Below, piece by piece: positions 17,786-27,600 of a stretch of DNA of 64,000 nucleotides. Under the pieces are notes generated by a model. That model was not told the DNA's origin and searched no databases. It was given only the letters and a program-made list of their open reading frames with translations. The stretch lies in contig CAWHRE010000001.1 of assembly GCA_963831705.1 (NCBI GenBank), positions 62,001 to 126,000 on the forward strand, written 5' to 3'. Source of the DNA: DASQPR01 sp963831705 (GTDB taxonomy: Bacteria; Actinomycetota; Actinomycetes; Mycobacteriales; Micromonosporaceae). Within the stretch, counting starts at the first letter, position 1; every line of letters begins with the position of its first letter. A program made the translations under genes and the position numbers.

Positions 17786-19639
17786 ATGGCGGCAAGCCGG
17801 GAAATCCTGGTCAAAGGCTCGCGGTTGATGTCCAAGGCGATCCGTTCCGAGCCGAAGATATTCGCGGTGTCGGTCGGCGGGGCCGTCCTCGTCGCCGTCC
17901 TGACGGTCGCCAGCGCCTACGTCATCGGCGACATCATCGCGGACGTAGTGGTGCCGAGCATCCGGCACGGCCACACCGACACGATCGGTTTGATCGTGGC
18001 GGTCACCGTGCTGATCAGCGTCAGTCTGCTGAAGATGGCCGGAATCTTCGGCCGCCGACTCGGCTCGGCCTACTTCCAGCTACGCATGCAGGCGACGTAC
18101 CGGCGGAAGGTGACCCGGCGCTACCTCGAGCTACCGGTGTCCTGGCACCAGGCGAATCCGACCGGACAGTTGTTGTCCAACGCGAGTTCCGACATTGACG
18201 CGTCCTGGCTGCCGACCGGCACGATCACGTACGCGTTCGCGACCATGGTCCTGCTGTTCACCGCGTTGACGTCGTTGTTCCTCACCGACTGGGCGCTCGG
18301 ACTGGTCGGCCTCGGCTTCTTCCCGCTGCTCTTCGGCATCTACGCGCGCTATTCGCGGGACATCGCGCCGCGCTACGCGAAGGTCCAGAAGCTCCGTGGC
18401 GAGGTGAGCGCGCTCGCACACGAGAGCTTCGACGGCGCGCTCGTGGTCAAGACGATGGGCCGGGAAGCCCACGAAACAGCGCGGTTCTCCGCAAAAGTGA
18501 GCGAGCTGCGCAACGAGAACATCCGGGTCGGCCGGGTCCGCGGTGTCTACGATCCGATCCTCGCGTCGATCCCGAGCCTCGGGACGCTCGTGGTGCTGAT
18601 GGTCGGTTCGATTCGGCTGACCGAAGGCGCAATCGGGGTCAGCGGCCTGGTGAGCGCCGCGTATCTGTTCGCCCTGATGGACGCACCGGTTCGCGCGATC
18701 GGCTGGTTCCTGACCGCGCTGCCCAGGGCCGTGGTCGCGTTCGAGCGAGTCGAGAAGGTGCTCGACGCTCCGGGTCAGATGGCGTACGGCGAGACCAAAC
18801 TGTCCCGCCCGCGCAAGGCTTCGCGCAAGCCGGCCGGTGCGGCGCTGCGGTTCACCGACGTGACGTTCGGGCACGACGCCGATCAGCCGGTGGTGCGAGA
18901 CGTCGGATTCGTCGTCCAGGCCGGTTGCGTGGTGGCGCTCGTCGGGCCGACCGGCGCCGGCAAGTCGACGATCGCGTCGTTGGCCACCCGGCTACTCGAT
19001 CCGGATACCGGCTCGGTCTGGCTGGACAAGGCCGACGCCCGTACGCTCACCGCCGCATCCCTCGCCTCGACGGTCGCGCTGGTGCCGCAGATCCCGTTCG
19101 TGTTCGACGACACCGTCCGGGGCAACGTCGCGCTCGGCCGGAACGGCATCGACGACGAGACGGTCTGGTGGGCGCTGCGGGTCGCCCAGGCCGACGGCTT
19201 CGTCGCTCGCCTGTCCGAGGGACTCGACACCCAGCTGGGCGAGCGCGGCACGACCCTGTCCGGCGGACAGCGGCAGCGGCTCACGCTCGCGCGGGCACTC
19301 GCCGGCCGGCCGCGCCTGCTTGTGCTCGACGACGCGACCAGTGCGGTCGACCCAAAGGTTGAAGCGGCCATTCTGCGAGACCTGCGTGCGGACACGGGCG
19401 CGCGGCGTAACGCCACTCAGACGATTCTGGTCATCGCGCACCGCCCAGCCACCATCGCCATCGCCGATCAGGTCGTGTTCCTCTCCGCTGGACGAGTAGC
19501 CGCCACCGGCACACACACCCGGCTGTTGGCGACCGTCGACGGATACGCGGATCTGGTCACCGCGTATGAGCGGGCCGAATCTGAGCGGGCGCTGGCCCAC
19601 GCATACTCCGAGGACGTCAAGGCCGGAGCGACGGTATGA
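17786..19639 (+). CDS. ABC exporter half, degenerate-site subunit
   Basis: A 617-residue fused membrane/ATPase half-transporter: six-helix domain about 1-330, nucleotide-binding domain about 360-600. Walker A is GPTGAGKST near 387, signature LSGGQRQRL, Walker B LLVLDDATSAVD near 512 and switch His in IAHRP. The catalytic Glu after Walker B is Asp here, which marks a degenerate ATP site in heterodimeric exporters such as TM287/288. It pairs with the next gene, which overlaps it (ATGA). The ATG at 17786 with GGAG five bases before it was chosen over a much longer frame. It likely exports the cluster product or confers self-resistance. Confidence 0.93.
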   Translation: MAASREILVKGSRLMSKAIRSEPKIFAVSVGGAVLVAVLTVASAYVIGDIIADVVVPSIRHGHTDTIGLIVAVTVLISVSLLKMAGIFGRRLGSAYFQLRMQATYRRKVTRRYLELPVSWHQANPTGQLLSNASSDIDASWLPTGTITYAFATMVLLFTALTSLFLTDWALGLVGLGFFPLLFGIYARYSRDIAPRYAKVQKLRGEVSALAHESFDGALVVKTMGREAHETARFSAKVSELRNENIRVGRVRGVYDPILASIPSLGTLVVLMVGSIRLTEGAIGVSGLVSAAYLFALMDAPVRAIGWFLTALPRAVVAFERVEKVLDAPGQMAYGETKLSRPRKASRKPAGAALRFTDVTFGHDADQPVVRDVGFVVQAGCVVALVGPTGAGKSTIASLATRLLDPDTGSVWLDKADARTLTAASLASTVALVPQIPFVFDDTVRGNVALGRNGIDDETVWWALRVAQADGFVARLSEGLDTQLGERGTTLSGGQRQRLTLARALAGRPRLLVLDDATSAVDPKVEAAILRDLRADTGARRNATQTILVIAHRPATIAIADQVVFLSAGRVAATGTHTRLLATVDGYADLVTAYERAESERALAHAYSEDVKAGATV

Positions 19640-21453
19640 GCACACCTGACAAGGCAGCGGACAAGGCAGCAGACAAGGCGGCGGAGAAGACCCCGTCGAT
19701 CGTCGCGACGCTGCGCCGAGGCGTCGCGTTGTCTCCGACGCTCTATAAGGGACTCGCCGCGACCGTCGTGCTCGCCACCATCATGACCGGTGGGCAGGTG
19801 ATCGTGCCGATCGCGATCCAGCAGGCGATCGATAAGGGGCTCCAGGCGCGCGGCGGTCCCAACCTGCACTTCGTCGCGTGGACGGTCGCGATCGCGGCCG
19901 CGGTCCTCGTCGTGACGACGTGCTGCGGGTACCTCATGACGATCCGGCTTTTCACCAGCAGCGAGACCGCTCTGGCGCAGGTACGGGCGCGGGTGTTCCG
20001 ACACGTGCACGACCTGTCGATGCTGCGTCAGCAGGGCGAGCAACGTGGTGCATTGGTCTCACGGGTGACGGGTGATATCGACACGATCACCACGTTCCTG
20101 CAGTGGAACGGCGTGGTGGTGATGATGAGCGCCGGCCAGGTGCTGGTCACGACGATCGTGATGGCGGTGTATTCCTGGCAGCTCACACTCGCCGTGCTGG
20201 TCGTGTTCGCGCCGGTCGTACAGATCGTCCGGGGCAGCCAACGGCGGCTGGTCGAGCGCTACGGCACCACTCGCCGCGCGGCCGCCACGATGCTCGCCAC
20301 GATCGCCGAGAGCGTGGTCGGCGCGCCGGTGATCCGATCCTTCAACGCATCCGAGCGGTCCCGGCAGCGGATCGACGGTGCGATCGATTCGTACCGGAGC
20401 GCGGGCGAGCGGGCGATGGCGGTCACCGTCACCGCGTACTCGATGGGTGAGCTGGGCAACGGCATCGCGCTCGCGGCCGTCACGTCGATCGGGATCTGGC
20501 TCGGCATCGGCGGCACCATGTCGATCGGGCAGATCACCGCGTACCTGTTCCTGGTGACGCTGTTTGTGACCCCGGCGCAGGTGGCGAGCGAGATGCTCAA
20601 CGACGCGGTCAACGCCGTGGCCGGCTGGCGGCGCGTGCTCGACGTGCTCGACCTGCAGCCGGACGTACTTGACCCGGTGGATGGCGTCGCGCTGCCGGCC
20701 GGTGCGTTGGACGTGGCGTTCCACGGCGTCGGGTTCGCATATCCGTCCGGGCCGCTGGTGCTGGCCGACATCGACCTGGAGATCGCGGCGAAGAGCCGGG
20801 TTGCGATCGTGGGCGAGACCGGCGCCGGCAAGACCACGATGGCCAAGCTGCTGACCCGGCTGATGGACCCGTCGGAGGGCCGGATCCTGCTGGCCGGGGT
20901 ACCGATCGAGCAGGTCGCGTTCGCGCACCTACGTTCGCGGATGGTGATGGTGCCGCAGGACGGCTTCCTGTTCAGTGCGACGATCGCGGACAACATCCGG
21001 TTCGGTGCCGAGGATGTCACCGATGACATGATCGACGCTGCGTTCGGCGAGTGCGGCCTCGCCGACTGGCTGTCCACGCTGCCGAGCGGCCTCGGCACCG
21101 AGGTCGGCGAGCGGGGCGAGGCGCTCAGCGTCGGCGAACGGCAGCTGGTCGCGATCGTCCGGGCGCACGTCGCGAACCCGGACCTGCTTGTCCTGGACGA
21201 GGCGACGAGCGCGGTCGACCCGGCAACGGAGGTACGGCTGCAGCGGGCGATGGATGCCGTGACACGCGGCCGCACCACGGTGACGGTGGCACATCGTCTG
21301 TCGACCGCGCAGCACGCGGACGAGGTCATCGTGGTGGACGCCGGCCGGATCGTGCAGCGGGGCCGACATGACGACCTGATCCGCGAACCCGACTCCGTGT
21401 ACGGCCAGCTTTACGCGTTCTGGCTGGAACATTCCCAGTCCGCGGCCTCGTAA
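19636..21453 (+). CDS. ABC exporter half, consensus-Walker B subunit
   Basis: A 605-residue partner of the preceding half-transporter: membrane domain about 30-340, ATPase about 360-590. Walker A GETGAGKTT lies near 393, Walker B LLVLDEATSAVD with the intact catalytic Glu near 520, and switch His in VAHRLST. Its signature motif reads LSVGE instead of LSGGQ. In the heterodimer this altered signature faces the Asp-bearing Walker B of the first subunit, so exactly one of the two ATP sites is degenerate, as in known heterodimers. The N-terminus carries a DKAA-type repeat (residues 5-17), probably disordered. Confidence 0.93.
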   Translation: MSTPDKAADKAADKAAEKTPSIVATLRRGVALSPTLYKGLAATVVLATIMTGGQVIVPIAIQQAIDKGLQARGGPNLHFVAWTVAIAAAVLVVTTCCGYLMTIRLFTSSETALAQVRARVFRHVHDLSMLRQQGEQRGALVSRVTGDIDTITTFLQWNGVVVMMSAGQVLVTTIVMAVYSWQLTLAVLVVFAPVVQIVRGSQRRLVERYGTTRRAAATMLATIAESVVGAPVIRSFNASERSRQRIDGAIDSYRSAGERAMAVTVTAYSMGELGNGIALAAVTSIGIWLGIGGTMSIGQITAYLFLVTLFVTPAQVASEMLNDAVNAVAGWRRVLDVLDLQPDVLDPVDGVALPAGALDVAFHGVGFAYPSGPLVLADIDLEIAAKSRVAIVGETGAGKTTMAKLLTRLMDPSEGRILLAGVPIEQVAFAHLRSRMVMVPQDGFLFSATIADNIRFGAEDVTDDMIDAAFGECGLADWLSTLPSGLGTEVGERGEALSVGERQLVAIVRAHVANPDLLVLDEATSAVDPATEVRLQRAMDAVTRGRTTVTVAHRLSTAQHADEVIVVDAGRIVQRGRHDDLIREPDSVYGQLYAFWLEHSQSAAS

Positions 21454-21459
21454 CTTCGG

Positions 21460-22587
21460 TCAGGCGGTGACGCCCCAGGTGCCGGGCAACACGGTGTCCC
21501 CGGTCAAGCGTGGGCTCGGGCGACCGGACTCCAGGTCGGCGATCACGCGTGCCAGTTCGTCCGCGTCGACGGTCTGGTCGGCGTCCCGCGCGTCCCGCGC
21601 GATCGTCGTCCCGGCCTGGGAGTCGGCGGCGAGAACCGGATCGAGCACGTCATCGGGTGGCAGCGCCAGCCCGGCGTACGCGTACAGGGCGGCGACCGCC
21701 GGGCCGGGTGTGGTGACGAGATCGTGGTAACGCAGGCCGAACATGGCGGCGCCGGTTGCCTGCCGGGCCTGCGCGCCCCGCATCAAGCCGACCCAATGGC
21801 ACGCCATCGCCTCGATTGGTGTCAGCAGCCGATTCTGCGCCACGGCGTACTCGGCGAGCAGTGGCAGCAGCAGTCCGAGTCGGTCTTGAGTGGCCCAGCG
21901 CTCAGCATCGGAGGCGTGCGGGGCGTGGCCGAACGCGCGCGCAGTGGACGTCGCCCAGCCGAGTGCGTCGCGGTACAGGAAAACCGCTCGGGACTTCGGG
22001 AAGTGGCGGCCGAACGATGCGGCGAGGTCGATCGCGAAGCTGCGGAACTTCATCGCCACGACGTTCGCGCTCGAGCCGGCGCAGATGATGCGCGTACATG
22101 ACCGGACCAGTGCATCGACATCGTCCTCGGTCAGGTCACCAGTTTGACGCGCGGTGACGAGTTGCGTGTACACGTCCGGCTCGGACAGCGAATCCACGCC
22201 CGGGGTCGCCCGCAACAGGCGGCTGATCAACGTCGAGCCGCACCGGCCGACCGAGTAGAGCAGCAGGAGTTCGCCTGGGTCCGGTGCCTCGTCGGCCAGC
22301 ACGTGCAGCACGTCGAATCCGACCGCGATCAGATCGGTCGCCGCGTCGTACTGCGCCTGGTAGAGGAACGGCGCCGCGCCGAGATCGGTGCCGGACGGTA
22401 CCCGTACGAAGATTGCCTCCCGCCGCACCTGATCGAGGCAGTAGAGGCTCGTATCGCCGGACGTCAACACGGTCCGGGCGTCGACCATGCCGTCGTCGTG
22501 CCACCGGAAATGGGCCGGATTGGCGACCGAAACCGGGTACGGGCGGCGCTTTTCGTCAATCGTCAACCGGCGAGCGGGAAGGTGCAT
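21460..22587 (-). CDS. Sulfotransferase-like P-loop protein
   Basis: A 375-residue protein. A sulfotransferase-type P-loop, LYSVGRCGSTLISRLL near 110, would hold the 5'-phosphosulfate of PAPS, and VAMKFRSFAIDL plus AVFLYRD near 185-210 match the 3'-phosphate region. The first 100 residues form an extra domain I do not recognise. It is convergent with the exporter genes (6-bp gap). It could sulfate the cluster product, but many members of this family are uncharacterised. The ATG lacks a good ribosome site; a GTCAA-N2-TTGAC palindrome lies 12 bases upstream. Confidence 0.75.
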   Translation of the reverse strand: MHLPARRLTIDEKRRPYPVSVANPAHFRWHDDGMVDARTVLTSGDTSLYCLDQVRREAIFVRVPSGTDLGAAPFLYQAQYDAATDLIAVGFDVLHVLADEAPDPGELLLLYSVGRCGSTLISRLLRATPGVDSLSEPDVYTQLVTARQTGDLTEDDVDALVRSCTRIICAGSSANVVAMKFRSFAIDLAASFGRHFPKSRAVFLYRDALGWATSTARAFGHAPHASDAERWATQDRLGLLLPLLAEYAVAQNRLLTPIEAMACHWVGLMRGAQARQATGAAMFGLRYHDLVTTPGPAVAALYAYAGLALPPDDVLDPVLAADSQAGTTIARDARDADQTVDADELARVIADLESGRPSPRLTGDTVLPGTWGVTA

Positions 22588-22599
22588 GACCGCAGACTA

Positions 22600-22611
22600 G
22601 TCAAAATTGAC
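22600..22611. promoter_or_regulatory. Palindromic operator between sulfotransferase and SGNH genes
   Basis: GTCAA-AA-TTGAC sits in the divergent gap of 104 bases. It matches the core of the palindrome at 16005-16018. A regulator bound here could act on both genes. Confidence 0.5.
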
Positions 22612-22691
22612 GTGCGCACATATATCGATTGCTGCCGTATCGGCCGGTAGGCTCGCGGGGACAGCCAAGCACGCGGATGGACGGAAGGCCG

Positions 22692-23414
22692 ATGACCGGA
22701 TCGATGGCTCATACCGCTGCGTACGCGACGAGCCCCGAGGCGGCCGACCCGTACTGTCTGGACGACGGCGAAGCGGCCCGGCAGCTGGCCGGTCACCCGT
22801 GGCGACGCTTCGCGGTGCTGGGTGACAGCGTCGCCGAGGGTATCTTCGAGCCCACGCCGGGATACCTCGACATTTCGTGGACCGACCGGATCGCGGCTGA
22901 GCTGTCGGCCTCCGCAACGTCTGACCTGACCTATCACAACTTCGGCGAGCGCAATCTGGTGGCCGCGCAGGTTCGAGCCGGACAGCTCGCCGACGCGATC
23001 GAGTTCGGTCCCGATCTCGCGCTCGTCGCCTGCGGCGCCAATGACGCGATCGACCCACGTTTCCGGCCGGAAGCTGTCGATGCCGAGCTGAGCTTGATGA
23101 TTCAGGCGTTGCAAGCCACCGGTACGACCGTCATGACGATCAGCGTCCTGGTGCTCGACGACTATCCCGGCCTACCCCGCGCGGTACGCCCGGCGGTCCC
23201 CGGCCGGCTCCGGATCTGGCGCGCCCACCTGGCCGCTCTCGGCGCCGCGCTCGGCACGGTGCACGTCGACCTGACCGATCATCCGTCGGAGACCGGTTCC
23301 GGGATGATCTCGTCGGATGGCGTCCACGGCAGTGGCCGAAGCCACGCGATCTCGGCGGCGGCGTCGATTCGGCGCCTTGGCGCCCATCTAGGCAATTGTC
23401 TCGGTCGGAAATAG
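22692..23414 (+). CDS. Cytoplasmic SGNH/GDSL hydrolase
   Basis: A 240-residue SGNH hydrolase without signal peptide. Block I is FAVLGDSVAEG with Ser46; block III is VACGANDAI with the Asn near 120. The usual D-X-X-H of block V appears as SSDGVHGSG near 212, giving the Asp and His. It is unlike the larger secreted SGNH enzymes at 16173 and 60779. It is followed after 8 bases by the HSL hydrolase. Either enzyme could serve as a stand-alone release enzyme for the thioesterase-less NRPS modules. The ATG follows GGAAGG by three bases. Confidence 0.85.
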   Translation: MTGSMAHTAAYATSPEAADPYCLDDGEAARQLAGHPWRRFAVLGDSVAEGIFEPTPGYLDISWTDRIAAELSASATSDLTYHNFGERNLVAAQVRAGQLADAIEFGPDLALVACGANDAIDPRFRPEAVDAELSLMIQALQATGTTVMTISVLVLDDYPGLPRAVRPAVPGRLRIWRAHLAALGAALGTVHVDLTDHPSETGSGMISSDGVHGSGRSHAISAAASIRRLGAHLGNCLGRK

Positions 23415-23422
23415 GAGTCCGC

Positions 23423-24376
23423 ATGCCGTTGGATCCCCAGGCTCAAGCCATCCGTGATCGGCGGGCGACCGCTCGCGTGGCGGCGCTGTACGAGATGTCG
23501 CTGGATGCGGCGCGGGAAGCCGACCTCGCGGACATCCGTTCGGCCGCAGGCGATCCCGAGCCGGTGGCGGCGGTTGACGAGCATACGTTCGACGGTCCCG
23601 GCGGCCCGTTGACCGTGCGCCTGTACCGGCCGTCGCCCGAGCCGGACCTGCCCGTGCTCGTCTACCTGTTCGGCGGCGGCTGGACGTTGGGCAGCATCGA
23701 TACCGCCGACGGGATCGCGCGGAGCCTGGCCAACGCGTCCGGTTGCGTCGTCGCCGTGCCCGGCTATCGGCTCGCGCCGGAGGCGAAGTTCCCGGCCGCC
23801 GTACACGACTGCGTGGCAACCATCCGCTGGGTTGCCGAACACGCCAATGAGCTGGGCCTGGACGCTACTCGGATGATGGTTGGCGGCGACAGTGCGGGCG
23901 GCAACCTCGCCGCCGCGTCGACGCTGATGCTGCGGGACGCCGGCGGTCCGAAGCTAGTCGGCCAGCTGCTGGTCTACCCGAACACCGACTACCTCGCCGA
24001 GACGGTCTCGATGAACGACAACGCCGATCCATGGCTGTTCAACCGAACGTCGGTCGCCTGGTACTGGGGGCATTACCTGACCGACTCGGCCGACGGCCAC
24101 GATCCGCTCGCATCGCCACTGCGCGCGCCGGACCTCGCCGGCCTGCCGCCCGCGATGGTCATCACGGCCGAATTCGATCCGCTACGCGACGAGGGCGAGG
24201 CGTACGCGGCCCGCCTGGCGGAGTCCGGCGTACCGGTGACCGCGCGCCGGTTCGACGGCGTCATGCACGGCTTCTTCGCGATGGCGGGGACGCTGGATGC
24301 CGGTGCGCTCGCGATCTCCGCGGCCGCTGCTGCGCTACGGGCCTGGGCCGGCAATCAGGAATTAACCGAACATTGA
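23423..24376 (+). CDS. Alpha/beta hydrolase, hormone-sensitive-lipase (type IV) family
   Basis: A 317-residue HSL-family esterase. Ser157 in GDSAGG is the nucleophile, with Asp near 252 (EFDPLRD) and His near 282 (VMHGFF). The oxyanion motif HGGG is changed to FGGGW (LFGGGWTLGS near 78). The same change (YGGGW) and very similar text occur in the N-terminal half of the fusion protein at 57226, so the two are close paralogues. TAGGAG lies five bases before the ATG. It ends 228 bases before the second NRPS on the same strand and may hydrolyse or transfer a carrier-bound intermediate. Confidence 0.9.
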   Translation: MPLDPQAQAIRDRRATARVAALYEMSLDAAREADLADIRSAAGDPEPVAAVDEHTFDGPGGPLTVRLYRPSPEPDLPVLVYLFGGGWTLGSIDTADGIARSLANASGCVVAVPGYRLAPEAKFPAAVHDCVATIRWVAEHANELGLDATRMMVGGDSAGGNLAAASTLMLRDAGGPKLVGQLLVYPNTDYLAETVSMNDNADPWLFNRTSVAWYWGHYLTDSADGHDPLASPLRAPDLAGLPPAMVITAEFDPLRDEGEAYAARLAESGVPVTARRFDGVMHGFFAMAGTLDAGALAISAAAAALRAWAGNQELTEH

Positions 24377-24603
24377 CATCCTTGACATTGATGCGTCCTT
24401 ATGCGAGCGTGCGGTCACCGGACAAACTGCGAGCCGATGGGCTGGCGGCGCCGAAACCTGCGGACGTGTCCGGCTGATCCCGGCATCGCGGCGACCGGCG
24501 TTGCGGCGAGGGACTTTGCGGCGGCTGATATTGCGGCGGCGACGTGGCGGCCGTCCCCGATCGGGCTGCGCGTACGCGCTGCCGATCCGATGGGAAGACA
24601 TTG

Positions 24604-27600
24604 ATGAGGAACGACCTCTACCAAATGCCGGTCTCGTTCGCGCAGCGCCGGATGTGGCTGTTCGAGCAGTTCTCGCCGTCCGGCACCGTCGACATCGTCG
24701 CCTGCCGACTGACGATCGACGGGCCGGTGGACCCCGTCGTCCTGGAAGCAGCGCTGTCCGCCGTCGTCGCGCGGCAGGACGCACTGCGCACGACGTTCCA
24801 CACCGTCGACGGCGAGCCGGTACAGGTGGTCGCACCGCCCGGTCCGACCCCGATTCGGTACGAAGATCTGCCTACCGCAACGGATGCGGACGCCCGGGTC
24901 TCGGCGCTGGCCGGGGAGCCGTTCGATCTCGAGACGGGTCCGCTGCTGCGTGCACTGCTGCTGCGCGTAGCGACGGACGGGTACGAGCTGATCCTGACGA
25001 CCCATCGAATCGTCGCCGACCTCCGGTCGATCGAGTTGATCTGCGCCGAGTTGGCGACCGCCTATTCGGCCCTGGTCGTGGGTGCCCAGCCGAACCTGCC
25101 CGACCTGCCAATGCGGTACGAAGACGTTGCGCGCCATGTTGCCGCGCCCGCCAACGAGTCGTACTGGCGGGACGTGCTCGACGGCGTACCCGATGTCATC
25201 ACACTGCCGACCGATCGCCCTCGCCCGCCGGAGCAGGCCGGGTTCGCCGGCGTGGTCGAGTTCGACATCGACATCGACGCCGCGACCGGCGACGGACTGC
25301 GTGCCATTGCCCGCGATTGCGGCGGCACGTTGGACAACGTACTGCTGAGCGCGTACGCCGTCGTGCTGTCGCGTTACTCCGGGCGGACCGACGTCCTGGT
25401 CGGACTGCCGGTGGACCGGCGAATCGACGGCACTGAGCACCTGATCGGACCATTTGTCGACACGATGCCGGTGCGCGTACGGACGGACGACGATCCAGCG
25501 TTCGCCACGCTTGTCGAACGCGTCCGCGCCACCGTCGCCGACGGGACCGCACGTCGCGACGTACCGTTCGACCGGATCGTCGAGATCGCCGGTGCGACCC
25601 GTGCGTTGTCACACGCGCCGCTCGTCCAGGTGTCGTTCGCGGTCGACCGGACGCTGCCGCCGATCAGCGCGGGCCCGGTCACGTTCCGGCCCGCCCTCCT
25701 GGACAACGACGTGTCAACGGACGATCTTGCGCTCACCGTCCGAGACACCGGGACGACAGTGTTCGGCCGTCTCACGTACGACACCGAGCTCTTCGACGCC
25801 GGAACGGTGGCGTCGATTGTCGATGCTCTGATCGCGACCGCGCGGGCCGTTGCCGACGATCCGCGTATCCCGGTCTCGGCGATCGTGCCGATGACGCCGG
25901 GAACGAGGGCCCGAATTCTCGGCGAGTGGGGCAGCGGGCCGGCGCTCACCGCACCGGATGATCTCGTCGAACTGCTGCTCGGCGCGTTGAACGGGGACGC
26001 CGCAGTGATCGCGGGTGATACGTCGTTGGCCGGACCGGACCTGGTGGAGTGGTCAGGTCAGATCGCCGCCGCTCTGGTCGCGGCCGGCGTCGGCCCGGAA
26101 TCGATGGTCGGGTTGTGTCTGCCGCGCGGTGTCGCCCTGGTCCCGGCGATGCTCGGCGTCTGGATGGCCGGCGCGGCATACGTGCCGCTGGACCCCGGCT
26201 ACCCGGCCGGGCGCCTGCGCATGATGGCCGAGGATTCCGGCATCCGCGTCGTCTTGACCCAATCGTCGCTGGCCGGTCTGGTCCGGGGGATGGTTGGGGG
26301 CGGCGTCACCGTCGTTCGAGTGGACGCGCCGGACCTGCGCAACGATGCTCCGCTGGAGCCGATCCCGGTGCCCGGCGAAGCGCTCGCGTACACGATCTTC
26401 ACGTCCGGCTCGACCGGCCGGCCGAAAGGCGTCGCCGTCCCGCGCGTCGCAGTGGCGGCCATGCTGCGTGCGTTCGAGTCGACGATCGGCATGACCGAAG
26501 ACGACGTGTGGGTCGCGGTCACCACGCTGTCGTTCGACATCGCGGTGCTCGAACTGCTGCTGCCGTTGTTGGTCGGCGCGTCGGTCGTGGTCGCGGACGC
26601 GGCCACCGCCGCCGATGGCGGGCTGCTGCGGCGCCTGTTGCAAACATCCGGGGCCACCGTATTGCAGGCAACGCCGGCGACCTGGCGAATGCTCGGTGCG
26701 GTCGGTGGCGTACCGGCACCGGTGCGGTTGCGGCTCTGTGGCGGTGAGGCGGTCCCGCCGGACCTCGTCGATCTGCTGACTTCCGACGGTGCGGCGGCGT
26801 GGAACGTGTACGGGCCGACCGAGACCACGGTGTGGTCGGCGGCCGGCCGGATCGCACCGAGTCCGGCGCCCGTGGTCGTGGGACCGCCGATCCCCGGTAC
26901 CCGCCTCCTGGTGCTCGACGATGACCTCCGGTTGGTACCCCCCGGTGCGGTCGGCGAGCTGTACATCGCCGGTGCCGGCATGACCCGTGGCTACTTCGGT
27001 CGCCCGGACTTGACCGCCGAACGATTCCTTCCCGACCCGTACGCCGAAGACGGCGGCGGCCGGATGTACCGGACCGGTGACCTCGCGCGGTGGCGCTCGG
27101 ACGGGTTACTCGACCTGCTCGGCCGGGTCGACCACCAGGTGAAGGTACGCGGATTTCGGATCGAGACCGGCGAGATCGAAGCCGTACTGGGTCGGCATGC
27201 ATCGGTGGCACATGCCGTGGTGACTGCACAGTCCGGAAACCTCGTGGCCTACGTCGTTCCGCGCGAAGGTACGGCCGACTTCGCAGCGCTTCGCCGCCAT
27301 CTTCAGGGCTTCGTGCCGGATTACATGATCCCGGCCGCCTTCGTTGTGCTCGACGACCTGCCGTTGACGCCGAACGGCAAAGTCGACCGCGCCCGGCTGC
27401 CGCAGCCCGAGTGGGGCGACAACGACACCGTCGAGTATGTGCCGCCGGCCACCCCGATGCAGGAACGTCTGGTCGAGATGTGGGCCGACTTGCTGCCGGA
27501 CGTCAAGCAGATCGGCATCCACCACAACTTCTTCGCGCTCGGCGGCCACTCACTCGTCGCCATCCGGTTGACCAGCCGACTGCAGGCCGAGTACGGCGTG

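Noticed and set aside
24373..24387. Two TTGACA boxes 9 bases apart as promoter of the second NRPS
   Set aside because: The first overlaps the stop of the HSL gene, and no -10 box at proper spacing could be found for either.
24391..24477. 28-codon plus-strand reading frame before the second NRPS
   Set aside because: It starts just after two TTGACA-like boxes but has no ribosome site, no repeat or precursor-like features, and its codons show no bias.
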